A stretch of DNA of 64,000 bases from Heterobasidion occidentale (taxonomy: Eukaryota; Basidiomycota; Agaricomycetes; Russulales; Bondarzewiaceae): the NCBI GenBank assembly GCA_039111635.1, contig JBCAQO010000001.1, positions 1,488,001 to 1,552,000 of the forward strand, given 5' to 3'. This document shows, piece after piece, positions 11,728-22,898 of the stretch. The position numbers and the translations under genes are program-made. The notes under the pieces were generated by a model. The model searched no databases, was not told the DNA's origin, and saw nothing but the letters and a program-made list of their open reading frames with translations. The stretch's first letter is position 1. Each line of letters starts with the position of its first letter.

Positions 11728-12288
11728 ATGTCGAAGTCCCCCATCACTTGTCATGGTGAGCACACATTCATGTCATCGATCTAGCAGCTCATCTCCGCAC
11801 TCAATAGTTCTCGATTCATCACTGGGAAAGCCAGCGGCAGGTATTCAAGTGAGCCTTCAGGAGTGTCATTCTCCCGCCTTTGACGGCGGCCCAGTCATAT
11901 GGGAGCCTTTAGCCCATGGGTACGTTCACATTTGCATCTTTTCGTAATAATCTCATTCCCATCCTGCAGGGAGACAAATTCAGATGGCCGGTGCATAGAT
12001 TTGCTTCCAGCTCGTGGTAGTGAAGAAGCAAAGGATAAGAACGTGGAACTCAAGGCCGGAAGCACATATAAAATGTGTTCAAAACCAAGGATTACTTTGA
12101 GGGATCAGGTCGGCGATGCTTCTACCCTTGGGTCGAGGTATTAGCTTTGCATGAGTCCCTCCTCTATCCTATTGAGACCTGTACTTTGTTGGTTGCAGAT
12201 ACCGTTTGAAGTCCTCGACCCCACGGAGCATTATCACATACCCTTGCTCATCAGCCCATACTCTTATACAACGTATCGTGGCAGCTGA
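11728..12288 (+). CDS. 5-hydroxyisourate hydrolase (transthyretin-like)
   Basis: Four exons (11728-11755, 11808-11919, 11970-12137, 12199-12288) encode about 132 aa, the usual size for this enzyme. The protein starts MSKSPITCHVLDSSLGKPAA, carrying the N-terminal His motif (CHVLD), and ends with the diagnostic C-terminal tetrapeptide YRGS before TGA at 12286. HYHIPLLISPYSYTTYRGS includes the remaining conserved His and Arg region. The enzyme hydrolyses 5-hydroxyisourate, the urate oxidase product, in purine breakdown. Exon 3 slips frame near 12074, where YKM continues as FKTKDYF only if one G is added (ATGGTG read as ATGTG). A strict reading of the present sequence would truncate the enzyme before YPWVE. 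Confidence 0.9.
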
Positions 12289-12560
12289 GCGATATATTGA
12301 GCGCGACATTCCCGCCAACAGACGCATAGAGAGCAGAGTGTTGACAGACTAGATGTATATGTGATGGGTGGAAAGCGAGACTTCTGCTAATTCCTACCTT
12401 CTTCGATCTTTATCTATCTATCCGAGAACAATTGATAGAAGGAAAGAAACAGTATGAGGCGCGAGATAAACGAAAGCAAGATGATAACGAGGAGAGTGCA
12501 GGGAGGAAAAATACAGAAGAATGAGCGTGATAGTCAGGATTACAAGGAGTTACAGTGCCG

Positions 12561-13395
12561 TTATCTGATGAATACTTTGTCGTACTGTACACCCTTCACA
12601 TACCCTCCTCGCATAGAGGCCACAACGTTGTGAATGAACTGGTCTCGGTTCCTGCGCAGATCTTCGGCAGCCTCTGGAGAAAGGAGTTAATTCACGAAGA
12701 GTGAGTGAAGGGAAACGAATACCTTTGTTCAAAGGATCGTCCGCGTTTGGTTCGAGGAAGAGGTACTGCAAGCCGACCATGACCGAATTCAAGTTGAGGA
12801 CTGGCTTCCAGTCTTCTCTGAGAATGTTGAGGCACACGTTGCCCTCGAGATCAACGTTCGGATGGTAGATCTGACAATGAACAAAAGAGATGTCGGACCA
12901 TTGAGAAAAAACAGAGACCGTTGGAAGGAAATCGTTCACTGACTGTTTGTGTACATTTGACTTTTGGAGGCTCGTGCGGGTAATTGGTGTTGATGACAAA
13001 CGAGAAAACGAATGCGCCTCCTTTATACATGCCTTGAAGCAATGAAAAAATTTGTCAATGGATGATTGATCGATCGATGCAAGGGTGCGCACCTTCATCG
13101 GGAGAGATGGTGAGAGTGAAGTTGAGGAGATTGCTAGGATCGGGAAAATGTGTCTTCATGGTTGGTGGCAAATCTAATTCGGTCAAATCTTTGCAAGACA
13201 GTTGGTTATGCGTGCCAAATATTGATGAGGCTGAGAAATTCACGGATGCAACGTACCTTTCTGTACGCGAATCTGAGCTGCACTAGTCTTAGGCTTCTTC
13301 TTCGCTGCCGCATCCTCATTCTTCTTCATACTCCAGATCTGTACCAAAAGCATTAGAGAGATGGATTCATAATGGAAGCAAGTTACCTTGATCAT
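12561..13395 (-). CDS. UBC12: NEDD8-conjugating enzyme Ubc12 (E2)
   Basis: Six exons, starting with a 9-bp exon encoding only Met-Ile-Lys (13387-13395), then 13257-13338, 13093-13188, 12944-13032, 12723-12870 and 12561-12673; 178 aa without a frame break. The start MIKIWSMKK is the Ubc12 N-terminal tail that docks to the NEDD8 E1. The UBC fold shows [31 protein letters not shown] and [20 protein letters not shown], where the Cys of NVCLN is the thioester-forming active site. ADDPLNKEAAEDL and the terminal FIR complete the family pattern. Ubc12 transfers NEDD8/Rub1 to cullins, activating SCF-type ubiquitin ligases. Confidence 0.95.
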
Positions 13396-13738
13396 GGTGC
13401 CCTAAGTCGATGGGTTGAGTGGTGCACTTGCGGCGTGGGGGAGATCGTATAGCAGTTTGCAGACAAGCAAGCTTGTACTATCACAAGGTCAATTGTCACT
13501 TGGCCTCGGCAACGTCCGAACCGCGTGCCCTCATCGCATGGTATTCTAGGAGACCGTTATCTGCCATTTGACCTGAACATCTGAACCTCTACGAGTCTTT
13601 TTCCCCCAAAAACTTCCCTCCAGCTCGAAGTACAACAGTGAGGAATTTTTTTTTCTTAATGATGATTTTTGTCTCTATTTTGACCGGCGTTCAATGCGTC
13701 GAACTTATCCAGATTCAGAAATATCATATCGCTTTGTC
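13396..13738. other. Divergent promoter region between UBC12 and the 2OG oxygenase gene
   Basis: Head-to-head spacer of about 340 bp. No TATA box is obvious. A run of nine T residues lies near 13647. Confidence 0.5.
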
Positions 13739-15140
13739 ATGGCGAACTTACCTGTCATCGACCTGGACTTATTCCTCTCTCAACCACTGGAGTCTCAAGC
13801 TGTGCACGATGAGTGCAAAAAAGTGAGCACATATTGAGCACATTGCTCCCAAAAGAGTCTTACATTGGTATCTTTGCAGGCTGCGGATGCGTTGATTACC
13901 TATGGCGCTCTGTTGCTTAAGGATCAGCGTGTCTCTGAGGATGACAACGCTAATTTTCTGGATCTTCAAGAGGATTATTTCGCTCAGCCGATTTCCGATC
14001 TGAAGAAGGATGAACGCCCCGAGTTTAGCTACCAGGTCGGCGTCACCTTGGAAAACACAGAGAAGCCCAAGTGTGCAGTAGATGAGCCGTGCCTGCGTGT
14101 CATCGAGCGGTTGAGTCCGTCAGAGAGACCGCTTGATATCACAGCACATCAGCCCGACCCCAAGTGTAGGTTCTTTTGGAAGATGAGCGAGAATCCCCCG
14201 TACGAGACCAATTACCCGGGTCTGAATGCCCCTAATGTCGTCCCTGACGATGAGGAGTTGAAGGCTCGCTGGGCTCCCATCATGGGAGCCTGGGGCACTT
14301 CTATGAAGAACGCGTACGTCTGGCAGGTTTCATGCATGTGCTCTATTGAACCGCGTCTTTCAGTGTCCAAGGCTTGGCTCAAATGGCTGCGGTGGGCATG
14401 GGCTTGTCTCGTGAGACATTCACAGATGCAGCTAAATATGGGTATGCCAGAAGTGTCTTCGAGGAGACGTTCGACACCCACTGACCATGATCGCATAGAC
14501 CGCATCTTCTTGCGCCAACCGCGTCTGACCTCGTCAAGTACGGCGAGGTCAATACTATCCTCGCTGGATTTCATACCGACCTCAACTTCTTAACAATCCA
14601 TGGTCGATCTCGATACCCTGGTTTGCATATTTGGGCTCGCAACACAGGGAAGCGTATCGCGGTGAAATTTCCTTCGACCGGTCGCTTTCTGCTCGTACAG
14701 GCGGGCAAGCAACTTGAGCATCTCACAGGCGGTCTTGTCAAGGCTGGGTACCATGAGGTCGTTGTGAACGAATCAACAGTCGCTGTACGTGTCTCATCTC
14801 ACGGGGAAGGCTGTGCCCTAATGTCTGTTTGCAGACCATCGAGCGTCGCAAGATTGAGAATCCTGGTCGCCCGCTCATTCGCATCTCCTCCACGTTCTTT
14901 TTCCACCTCTCATCAGACTATGACCTGGCTCCTATTCCTTCTCTTGCTAAGAAGGCTCAGGATATTCGTCTTGATGGCCAGAACCTTGGAACCACAGACA
15001 ACGTAGAAGACACTGTCTACGAAACCATGAAGGTTGGCCAACAGGTCCAGAAGTAAGCATTCCTCCAGAGTTCTTTACCCACATCAAAACTAATCTAGAT
15101 GTGCATTAGCGAATTGAGACATATCGCCTTGATGGCATGA
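13739..15140 (+). CDS. 2-oxoglutarate/Fe(II)-dependent oxygenase (isopenicillin-N-synthase-like)
   Basis: Six exons: 13739-13822, 13880-14313, 14364-14441, 14499-14784, 14835-15052 and 15110-15140. They give a clean 376-aa protein beginning MANLPVIDLDLFLSQ, the usual DIOX N-terminal strand. The jelly-roll core shows the metal ligands His and Asp in GFHTDLNFLTIHG, the distal His in GGLVKAGYHEVV, and the 2OG-binding Arg in GRPLIRISSTFFFHLS. FFWKMSENPPYET and PGLNAPNVVPD are blocks I associate with a widespread basidiomycete subfamily usually labelled clavaminate synthase-like. The substrate is unknown. I see no neighbouring biosynthetic genes that would place it in a metabolite cluster. It shares a spacer with UBC12. 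Confidence 0.9.
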
Positions 15141-15515
15141 ATGCTCCGGTATAACTATCAGAGTCACTATCGAAGTGAAATGGGAACAAAGACGCCCAGA
15201 TTCTTGATTGATACCAGTCTATGTTTGGTCTCTCAATATGTTTTGATTCCAAGACTTGTGTGGCTTCACAGACGCTAAAGATGCTTTGAGTATTGGGCCT
15301 CCGTCGCATCGAACTTTGTCCTCATTTTGCAGCACAAGCAGAACGTAACGAGAGGATTTGGAAGCTCACAACCGCACAGCCCTAACCTCATACTAGGTGT
15401 CCCACAGGATGTCCCCAGTCTGAGAGATGCATGCACTGCGTTCTTCTCTGAGAGACGGGCTGTGTGATTATCACGAATATGATGGTCATCTCGAATTACA
15501 AAGTGAGATATGTCC
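15141..15515. other. Convergent intergenic region
   Basis: 3' flanks of the oxygenase and POP3 genes, which converge. Nothing else seen. Confidence 0.5.
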
Positions 15516-16564
15516 TCATGTTTTCCCTTGTTTACTTTTTGCCAAAGCGCGTTCTTCTGCTCGTTGCTCTTTGGAGGCTTTCATGTCTTTAGGTGCAGTG
15601 GTACGGAGCTGCTTGATGTGTGTACGTTCTAGCCCTACGAGAGCAGTCGGAGGGGATAACCAGGATGCCTTGAGAACAGGAATCGAATTGAGAAGCCCAT
15701 CAATTTGTGACAGATCAGGGAGAGCATCCTGACCGAGAATTGTTGAACAGTACGTTATAGTCTGAAGGAACGAAGACTCACATCAATCGCAAGTACTGCG
15801 GCACGTCTGAGGCCAATGGCCTGCGCAAGCACAAACTCCGCCCCCTTGGGTAGTGGCACCAGCTTTATCAAAGAAGACGAAGCCGCCTCGGGATCAGAAC
15901 AAGTAGAAATGGAGTTACATGTTGCCACGAGCTGCGGAAGATGAGCCACGAGAGCTGGGGGGTCGATGTCTGCACAACAAACGAATACAACTCGAATCGA
16001 CGACCGCGGCGCAGCATCGTACATCTGCAACGACTTGGCGAACATTTCAAGATGTTTGGTGACGTCGTTGACGCCAATGGTGATGTGTCGCAAAATTGAG
16101 GGCAAAGGGGCTGATGATAGATCACCAAGACTCTGAGACTCTAGATCCTCATCTGTTACGCGGGATGGTCTGTCTTCCCGAGTCACCTCGCCTCCAAGTG
16201 CTTCGTGCACCGTGTCAGATGGTGATTCTCCTTTCTTCCGTCTCCGCCTCGCCCCTGCCTCATCAACTCGCGCAGCCTTTCTCTTTCGATGGGCATGATC
16301 AGACCGAATTTTACGATACTCGCCAACTCCGTCAACCAAAGCGACGAGATGCGCTAGTATGGAGCGTTGCATGTCGCCGGGAACGGACGGCCTGCATGAT
16401 GAATAAATCAAGAAGGGATGACGTGTAAATACAATGAGATACGACCATTGTGTGTGGAAGGGGTTGCCCAGGACGCTCTTATGAACGATTTTGCGCTCTG
16501 ATGGCCCACGGGCCTTGGCACGTAAGGAGGTTGCCTTGTGTGTCTTCGCAGGATTATCTGACAT
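15516..16564 (-). CDS. POP3: RNase P/RNase MRP subunit Pop3
   Basis: Three exons (16446-16564, 15782-16391, 15516-15728) with 54- and 53-bp introns yield 313 aa. The start MSDNPAKTHKATSLRAK at 16564 is preferred over an upstream in-frame ATG. Pop3/Rpp38-like features are KIVHKSVLGNPFHTQWPSVP at the first junction, an RK-rich segment near residue 85, VVFVCCADIDPPALVAHLPQ in the middle, and the C-terminal ERTHIKQLRTTAPKDMKASK. The middle block resembles the L7Ae/Rpp38 RNA-binding fold. Pop3 is a shared protein of RNase P (tRNA 5' maturation) and RNase MRP (pre-rRNA cleavage). The identification rests on the N- and C-terminal blocks. Confidence 0.82.
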
Positions 16565-17850
16565 ATTGATCGAGACAAAATTCCAGGTGGTGAACGTTGG
16601 GCGTTGAAGCTTTGAAGCTGTTAAAGACGGCCAACAGGGCCCGGGCCGGATCACTGTGGCGTAAGGTCGCGTAAGGTCGCTACGTCACTGCTACATCACT
16701 GCTACATCATCCAATCAGACACACTGACTCGATCATGATCATGTTTTCTCAACTTCCCCACTCCCTAACCATTCAGCCACTTCGTTCCATCCAAACTCTG
16801 GCAGCTGCTAAAGCCATATGTGTCTAATGGTAATTCAGTCAAGCCAACGGATGGTCCGGAACTCGTGCAAGAAGATATGATGCCTTAATGACTCGACTTC
16901 ACTGCATCATAGACTATTCAAACTTCACACAGGTATCAGAGCGATTGTTTACACGCTCAGGTTCGTGACGGATCAAACGATGCTCAAGGTCCGGAGCGTG
17001 TACCTCCTCAAAACACGTTTCCTAGAAGCTTAGATCCTCCGTCTGTGCTGCACGCCGATGCTTCTCATGGTGCACGGGCGCTTCATCCGATAAGCGCCGA
17101 TGGGCGGCTCCCATGACGGTCAAAACATCCTCAACGAATAACTCGTGTCATGAAAAACCCTTGCCCAGCTTGTCTAGGCTCTTCGATTGATTGAGGCTCA
17201 TCAATTCATGGCATCCGATTAAGGCTGATTTTGCCATATACGATGCAACGAACGCATTGGTCTTGTGATACGCTAAGTATCCCACAGCTGTACCTGTTTG
17301 TTCGTGAGTTCCATGCATTGTTGCCCTGTGTGGCTGATTTGATTACTCGTATTGCACAGCTTGGGTTATTTCCTGTCCAGCTCATATTGGTACGCGACGA
17401 TTTCAACGGACACTTGATGGACGGGCTTTGAGGCGGGAATTAGTGAGCATTTCATGACTCGACTCTCCGACCCGGGCGCTAAAAGCCGTGACGATCATTA
17501 TGAGGCGTCGATGCGACACGTCCTCGGAAGCCTGCGCCCACAAGTAGATGATGCGGTGAGGGTTTGACTGTTTCCTGTGCTGTTCCATATTTGCACTAAA
17601 GTAATAGCCAGAGCTGTGGACTCGGAACACAACCGTCCTGGTATGTGGGAGCCTCCGCGAGCGGGCTTTGTTACCCCCCGTTGCCATCCCTTGAAATGGG
17701 ATATTCATGACTCGTATCATCGGGGATGGAGTCAGAGAGTGGTCTTTGGTTTTCATTAGACATCAGGACAGCCTACGCACTCTATTCGTATAAAGACGTT
17801 CGTCTAATCAATCATTTAAGCATTCTTTCAAGCACTCACCGTCTTGCATC
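16565..17850. other. Long intergenic region, no gene seen
   Basis: About 1.3 kb without a convincing coding region on either strand. Short direct repeats occur near 16662-16705 (GTAAGGTCGC twice, then three near-copies of CTACATCACTG). The right end is the likely promoter of the GNAT gene. Confidence 0.55.
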
Positions 17851-18941
17851 ATGCCTATCGCTATTCCACAAAGCCCCATCGTCAGCGTTTTCCGCCATTC
17901 CTCGGCGCTGCCGCCCATGGTCTGGGACGCGTTTCGTCAGCACGAGCGCAACGCGAACATAATGTATCCCCATGCGATTGCTCACTTGACCACACCGAAT
18001 GACGCCTCTCGTCCTCAGCTCTGGCTCACATGCTCATCCTATCACTCTTCTACAAGCCCCTTCACATTAGACTTCGTGTTGTCATGCACCGAAGGACCAC
18101 TCGGCTCATATCCCATTTTCATCTTTTCCACCGCCCGTTCGACACACTCCTCGACATAATGTATGTGTACCCACGAATAAAGGCTCTCGTCGACGCACTC
18201 TTGCAGAATATCCTCCCTGAGAGAGTATTCTCCGTTTTTGCTCAGGAGCCGGTCACCCGCGTTTTCACTTCCCTTTGGGAAGCAAACACTCGAATTTCCA
18301 GCTATAAAACGCCTTACTATGCTGCGAATTTGACGTACTGCACAAAGCAGACCTTCGTCAATCGAAGCACGACGCTTATTCCCGGGATCTCGTTCACTCC
18401 AAGGCTCGCCGTCGAAAGTGACATCGACGCGGTGGCATCCCTATGCGAAGGCTTCGCTTCTACCTCGGTAAGTCTTCACTTGTCCCCTGAGGCTATTTCA
18501 TGTGATATTGATTGTCGCCCCCGATCAGGAACCATTCACGCTCTGCAAGAAAGGTGCCAGGAAGGACGCAAAATATCTTATTCGCCGTAAATACCTTTGG
18601 GTGCTGGAGGCCAATTGCGATGGAGAACCTCCAGAGATCGCGTCAATTGTTGCAGCGACGCGTCAAAGTGAAAAGGTTGCAGCCATCACTAAAGTGTACA
18701 CAAATCCCCGTTGGAGGAAGAAAGGTTGTGCGGAACGTCTAGTGCGCTGGGCATGCAGGCAGCTGTTGAAGGAGAAGAGTCTGTTGCTCTTTACGTCGCG
18801 CACAACAATCCTGCTGCGGCGGGCGTTTACCATCGAGTCGGCTTTGTTGGTTTGGGTGACGCAAGCCAACACGTTGATGGCGTTGACCCCTGGTTAGAAA
18901 TCGGCTTCGATCAAGAAGCCGTTCGTCTTGGTCATTGGTGA
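17851..18941 (+). CDS. GNAT-family N-acetyltransferase
   Basis: Two exons (17851-18467, 18529-18941) with a 61-bp intron; about 343 aa once two frame breaks are allowed for. An N-terminal family-specific region (PLGSYPIFIF, RVFSVFAQEPVTRVF) precedes the acetyltransferase core. The core shows ASIVAATRQSEKVAAITKVY, then the acetyl-CoA loop region RWRKKGCAERLVRWACRQLL, then VALYVAHNNPAAAGVYHRVG (strand beta5 and the conserved Tyr). The C-terminus is DPWLEIGFD. The family transfers acetyl groups from acetyl-CoA; the substrate here is unknown. Breaks sit near 18151 and 18774. At both, the next frame continues the family pattern after one added base (for example GAGAAGGAG seen as GAGAAGAG). Without correction the protein would stop at 18157. 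Confidence 0.8.
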
Positions 18942-19522
18942 CAAACATCTAATTTTCTTTTCCTCTCCCCTTTCCCCAATCTGCGTTGCCACACCTGCTT
19001 ATATTGTATCATTAGCATTGCCTACTTTTGACCATACTGATATATCCACAAGCCGGACTTTGATCGAACAATTGCACTTACGTATACCTGTCCTCGCACC
19101 TCCATATTTGTTACTTATTACTAGCAGTCACCAGCCAGCTCCTGCACAATCCAAACTCTGCTCGTATCTCTAAACTTTTTGAAGCCTTCTTCCCACGGTC
19201 GGACACGACAGCGGTGGTATATCATCGCCGTTGCTAAGCACCGTTTGCTTTCCGCTTCGATAGACCTTGCAACCCCGAAAAAGGAACAAGCATAGAGATG
19301 TGCCACGGGCTGCGCAAGGGCCGTGTCCGATGTTTGGTTCCATCAACGAAGTCATCTTGTGTCTCTAACCATGATGTTTCAGACTTTAGGCGGTCTATTT
19401 CGTCTCCACCCGGCGGTTCAAGTAGACATTCAAGGTCGAAGAGCACTTACAGATCCCAATAGCTCTAGGCTCTCCTAGCTTCGTTCAACATTCTCTTGCG
19501 CTTGGCTTTGGTTTGATCCCCA
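18942..19522. other. Intergenic region
   Basis: GNAT 3' flank and the promoter of the arrestin-like gene. Nothing recognisable. Confidence 0.5.
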
Positions 19523-22500
19523 ATGCTGTTGACTGCGCATACCCCCGTTCCCCCTGCACCAGACCATATTGATGCTGATGCATATCAAATTTCATCAGCA
19601 CATACTAGGGCACCTACCAAGTCTAGCTCTCGCATGACAGTTGGATCTTCTCTTGAGTGTGTTTCTTTCGCCCCTATCGTTATCACAGCTGGTGCTATGT
19701 CTGGACCAAATTCTGGAGGGTCGAGCGGTATTGATTGCAATCTACACAGCGAATATGAAGTGGCAGGTGCACCCGCATACATCAATGATGACGTCAAGGA
19801 GCTCGACGGTCTCAGCCATGCCTTCAGCCGCGATGACGCAGAGCATCGGCATACGGACATGGCCGTTGACACTTCGGAACTTAGCGAATCTTTGGTTCAA
19901 TCACTAGCTTCTCGAGCATGCTTCGAGGGTTTCGAGGAACAATCTGATCTCCAGAGGCGCGGTACTCTGATCAGTACTGGGGCTCATCCGGCAAGAAAAG
20001 CTGCGGAGCTGAAGAATCTTCTGGGGAACTGCAATGCAAGCTGAAACCTGGTGCTGTGGTTGTGTCGGCTGTGAGCGGTCCCGCGCGGACCGAGGGCATC
20101 GATGAAACAGATCCTCCTGACACTGTTGTCTTGGAAGGTGCGAAAGCTCGAGCGCGCGTCGACGTCGACATCATTTTGTCCAGCGACTGCTTTGTTCAAG
20201 GGCAATGCCTCTCCGGACAGGTGCTGGTGCGCGTCAGAAAGTGCTCCAAGAAGGAATCGCGTGTCCTCCTGGCGGAAGGGAAAGTCCGCGTTCTTGGCTT
20301 TGAGTGCTTACCCGATGGCATGCACAGGCATCTGTTCTATCAATACACACGGAGGCTGGAGGAGGTGAGCTACGCTGGCGATCAAATATTCGCAGAATGT
20401 GCGGAGGATGGCGACGAAGAAGGATTCAGACTCAGCCGAGAAGGTGTACATGTTCTTCCGTTTGAAATGGATCTGCCTGTGGAGGGCGAACACGGCAATG
20501 CGAAAGGAGCTATTGATGTCCACGGAGGTATAGCCATTAGATACATCGCCATGGTGTATGTTCATGTCTGTTGTATCTCTAAATCTTCATTCTCATTCCT
20601 CGTTGACAGGTCTATCAAGGTCAAGGATCAGGATACATCTGAATGCTCTCTTGCGCACTTCTACCGGTCATGCAATATCTGGCCGCATCTTTCCATGCAG
20701 AATCTATTGGCACCTGCGCCGAGGCCGCTCATCGCCACTGCCAACAAGTCCCTTTTGTTTGGGGGTCGCTATCCGTCCAACAGGCTCAAACTGACAGCCC
20801 GCCTCCCACGCCTCACGTATCTTTCCGGCCAACGATGCTATGTACAGATACGCGTAGTTAACGACACACGCCGTGTCGTACGTGGCGTCATGCTCGTGCT
20901 CATGCGGAAGACGACGGCATACAAGCCACTACAAGGCAAAAATACTAGCGATGCTGGAGCATATAAGAGCACCGTTTTTGAGAAGGAACTGGTTGAGAGT
21001 AGGCTCGAAATTGGCGAGCACGGCACGAAGGGCCATGCTAGTGCTAAGGGGTGGTGGACGGGCGTGGGTCCCGATGCTGATATGGAGTTTCAACACTCTA
21101 TTCTGATTCCAGTGCGTGTGCTATGCTGGTCTGGAGCATCAACTTATTCACTGCGTCCTGTAGTCCGATGCCCTCTCCATTTCGCGATCACGTCTTCTTG
21201 CAGTGGACTACTCCATCCGTGTTACGATATCCGCTTCTTCTTGCGCCCCCGGCTTCACGTCCGACGTCTCAGTGATGCTTCCCATCCGCATCGCTAGCAT
21301 GATCTCAATTGATCCCCCTCCTTCTCAATGTGCGCCCCATGATGTCCCTTTCATTGATGGCTACACCAAGACGGTCGAAGCGGCGGAGGTCGATGTTCAA
21401 GATCCGGAAGCGGAGGCAGGAACGCTTCCTTCGTATAGGAGTCGGGCACCCTCGATCTCGGCCAGGAAAGCCTTCGCGGATGAGGTCCGTGTGCGTTGCA
21501 GATGGCTGTGTAGGTAGCAATTCGAGTCACTGATCGTTATTCCATGTGGTTCCCTGTTCGACAGGTCCCTCAGTCAGCAAGCGCAGTAGAACAGCCTCCA
21601 TACTATAAGTCTAATTTGGCAAACGCCGCGTCATCGTCTGGCTCACACGTCGGTCGCGGGCCCGGAAAACAAGGACGGCCCTTAGTAGTCGCCAATCCCT
21701 CGTCTCCGGAGGCTCATAGCACTTTTTTGTCCCTGTCTGAAAGGCACGAAGGAGGTGCACAGCATGCGGACATTTTTCCCGCATGTCGCAGCGGATCTAA
21801 TCTGTCAGGGCGTGAAGGTACCGCCGACCATGACGCCGGCGACCTCTTGTGGCGAGAGGATATCTTGTTCAGACACACGGATGACGAGGCCGCACCCGAG
21901 GATGGAGATGGGGCTTCCGAACACAGGGATGCCGAGCACTCGGATGCATATCTCGGTTTCGCGGGTGACCGGCTCTCTCGCCCGCTTCCGCCCGTTCCCA
22001 GTTCCCAAACGGTCGCAAGTGTTTCCCACCTACTACCCTCTCGCTCTTGTGCAATCGAGGGCCTGCCGGGCCAAGCTGTGCTCAAGAAAGGCCCCAACGG
22101 CCCCCGCAGCTCATTGTCTTACTCAGTTGCGCAGACAATGGACGCCAATACTACCACAGATACCGGCCTGATTGATCATCGCTCGTCAATTTGCGAGCAT
22201 GACTCGGAGACGTCCTTTGCCAAACGCGTTCGTGAGAAGCTCGCCCGAGCGCGCGCCGAGATGGCGGAAGCAGCTGCGGGGGCAAATCCGGACTCGGAAT
22301 CAACGAGTGGGCGATTGAGAGACGCTCCTGCATCAGTAACGGAGTCGGCATATACTAGGCAGCTGCAACGTCCTTCCCCTACCCGTGCTACGAACGATTC
22401 CATCTGCGAGAATCATATTCGATCCATTCAGACTCAACTGCTTCCGACGGGCAACCAGGGTGATCATCTATTGACCGCCCGCAAAACTAGCGTAGGCGAC

Positions 22501-22611
22501 ACCACTCCGCCAAAACGGCCCCCAAGCACGCCGACATCAAGGTCTGGATCTGTGCGCGATCGCGTGATGATGCTGGAAGAGCGGACGCGGGCTGAAATGG
22601 ACAGTCCGTAA
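19523..22611 (+). CDS. Arrestin-like adaptor protein (arrestin C-terminal domain)
   Basis: Four exons (19523-20555, 20610-21111, 21164-21490, 21565-22611) give about 969 aa. A disordered N-terminal region of roughly 170 residues precedes an arrestin fold: VDVDIILSSDCFVQGQCLSG, then GHIAIRY-type strand GGIAIRYIAMV, SLAHFYRSCNIWP, LPRLTYLSGQRCYVQIRVVN and DYSIRVTISAS. A Ser/Thr/Pro-rich tail follows. A PPYY motif near residue 630 (VEQPPYYKSN) fits the PY motif that recruits Rsp5/NEDD4 HECT ubiquitin ligases, so a role as a transporter-endocytosis adaptor is a reasonable inference. One base appears to be missing between about 19940 and 20040: the first reading frame stops at 20044 while the next frame opens upstream of it. 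Adding one base restores a length divisible by three. Confidence 0.82.
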
Positions 22612-22898
22612 GGAGGAGTCGAGTGGAATAGTACGGGTATTTAAAGATAGAGTTCGTCCATGCGGTAGATGCGTGGAGAAATGAGGAGTTGACTGCCTCA
22701 AGCTCCTTTTCAAATTTCTGGATCGAGACATCGAAGAGAAGTGCGATACAATGAATTCAACCGTTGGAGCGATCGTTCCACTCAGGACCTTGCAGAGAAC
22801 TTGAAGCGCGACTTCATCCAACTCCAAGAGGAGCGCTGTTGACGTAGAGGGAGACTCTGCTTCTCTCTTGGTCAAATTCTCTGGAGTGCCATGGAAAT

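Noticed and set aside
13739..15140. Secondary-metabolite gene cluster around the 2OG oxygenase
   Set aside because: Neighbours are housekeeping genes (UBC12, POP3); no polyketide, peptide or terpene synthase, P450 or cluster transporter is present.
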